From an uncultured Arenicella sp. (GTDB lineage Bacteria > Pseudomonadota > Gammaproteobacteria > Arenicellales > Arenicellaceae), in assembly GCA_937922925.1 (NCBI GenBank), contig CALAKU010000069.1:1-35213 (forward strand): a stretch of 35,213 nt of DNA, in the 5' to 3' direction. A program made the translations under genes and the position numbers. The notes under the pieces were generated by a model. It made no database searches and was not told where the DNA came from. It was given only the letters and a program-made list of their open reading frames with translations. Below, in pieces: positions 34,323 to 35,213 of the stretch (its first letter is position 1; each line of letters opens with the position of its first letter).

Positions 34323-35213
34323 AACCCTAGTGATTGTTCAAGATGTGCCGACGCAGTTTGATGTGCCGTTGTACGCACAAATACATGCACAGGCTCCGTT
34401 CGATTTGCATGTCTTTTATACCGCATCTATCACCGTCGACCGTGAACTCGGCCATCGCCCGCAGTGGGATCATCTTAGTAACTGTCTCTATCACTCAAAG
34501 CCGCTTTCAGAGATTACGAGCTCGACTCGCGCCACACAAAAGGCTAGAGAACTCAGCCACGCAATCCTAGAGCTTAAGCCTCAGCACGTTGTTATTTCAG
34601 GCTATTGGCCAAAGCTGCATCGAGATCTATTGCATCAACTTAACGCGCTTGGCATCTCGGTAGGCTTGCGTTCTGACAATACCTTGGCGCATTCGCGTAT
34701 TAGTGGTGTGCGCGGATGGGTTAAAAAGCACTATTTGAACCGCTTACTCAAACGCTATGACTATTGGCATCCCACCGGTTCGCTCGCAGAAGACTATTTA
34801 CGTTATCACTGTAAGGCGCCAGTTAAGGCAGTTTACTTTCCGTATAACGTCGATAATCACTGGTTTGCTGACGGTGCGTGTGAGGCGCGTGATAACCACC
34901 AAGAGCTGCGCCAAGGTTTTGGTATTGCCGAGGATGATTTTGTGGTGTTAGGCATTATGAAATGGCATGAGCGTGAAGATCCAATGACACTGATCAATGC
35001 ATTTAAGCAATTTTCTCAGCATGCGCCCAAGGCTCACTTATTACTGCTTGGTGATGGGCCCTTAGGTAGTCGAGTGCGTGGCACTGCAAAAGCCTTGTCA
35101 AAGCGAATTCATTTGCCGGGTTACATGCCTTATTCAAGTTTGCCTGCACTTTATGGCATTGCCGATGTCTTTGTGCATCCAGCTCAAGCCGAGCCATGGG
35201 GCGTGTCGATTAA
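34315..35213 (+). CDS. Glycosyltransferase family 4-like, cut by the right edge
   Basis: A frame open from ATG 34315 (overlapping the previous stop by eight bases) to the end of the window, 299 codons with no stop. The protein starts MTKTLVIVQDVPTQFDVPLY and has an N-terminal acceptor domain with HVVISGYWP and GLRSDN. The GT-B donor domain follows with LGIMKWHEREDP, LLLLGDGPLGSRV, RIHLPGYMPYSSLPALY, and VHPAQAEPWGVSI at the very edge. The missing part should be about 70-90 residues. The overlap shows it belongs to the same operon as the two family 2 enzymes. Confidence 0.9.
   Translation, partial: MTKTLVIVQDVPTQFDVPLYAQIHAQAPFDLHVFYTASITVDRELGHRPQWDHLSNCLYHSKPLSEITSSTRATQKARELSHAILELKPQHVVISGYWPKLHRDLLHQLNALGISVGLRSDNTLAHSRISGVRGWVKKHYLNRLLKRYDYWHPTGSLAEDYLRYHCKAPVKAVYFPYNVDNHWFADGACEARDNHQELRQGFGIAEDDFVVLGIMKWHEREDPMTLINAFKQFSQHAPKAHLLLLGDGPLGSRVRGTAKALSKRIHLPGYMPYSSLPALYGIADVFVHPAQAEPWGVSI

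Overview
The window is chromosomal DNA of moderate G+C from a Gram-negative bacterium, most probably a marine-type gammaproteobacterium. Evidence is the LolA lipoprotein carrier, an outer-membrane beta-barrel exopolysaccharide exporter, and the trxB | ftsK-lolA-crcB-serS neighbourhood, a variant of the enteric trxB-lrp-ftsK-lolA-rarA-serS order. The genus cannot be fixed from the sequence alone. No tRNA, rRNA, CRISPR array, insertion sequence, integrase or phage gene was seen.

Left part (1-13080) is mixed accessory and housekeeping content. It holds a two-gene ABC exporter (76-1698), then a tightly packed trio of LCAT-like alpha/beta hydrolase, NAL1-like trypsin-fold protease and SixA-like phosphatase (1805-4763). 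A YadG/YadH-type ABC pair follows on the minus strand (4802-6549), then a stand-alone Rieske oxygenase preceded by a palindrome and -10 box, and a secreted GDSL esterase. A 651-residue membrane-anchored protein (8947-10902, minus) has a DUF4900-like C-terminal domain and an 18-bp tandem repeat. A HAD phosphatase, an FkbM methyltransferase and an Smr-domain protein close this part.

Middle part (13082-18923) is core: thioredoxin reductase diverges from ftsK-lolA-crcB-serS, whose first three genes are separated by only 1-2 bases.

Right part (19312 to the window end) is an exopolysaccharide locus. In order it has a secreted protein of unknown function with an apparent internal duplication, an outer-membrane beta-barrel, and an OPX (Wza-like) export protein with N-terminal SH3-like repeats. 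Next come a Wzc-type co-polymerase/tyrosine kinase, a small membrane-anchored unknown, a Wzy/O-antigen-ligase-type polymerase and UDP-glucuronate decarboxylase (UDP-xylose supply). They are followed by a DegT-type sugar aminotransferase, a PglD/NeuD-type sugar acetyltransferase and four glycosyltransferases. One glycosyltransferase is inverted, and the last runs off the right edge. Together they would build, polymerise and export a xylose- and N-acylamino-sugar-containing polymer by a Wzx/Wzy-type route. No flippase, initiating sugar-phosphate transferase or 4,6-dehydratase is inside the window.

The best candidates for something undescribed are the hydrolase-protease-phosphatase trio, the TonB-like-anchored DUF4900-like protein with its repeat, the OPX protein that lacks both lipid anchor and outer-membrane helix beside a beta-barrel, and the duplicated secreted protein at the head of the polysaccharide locus.
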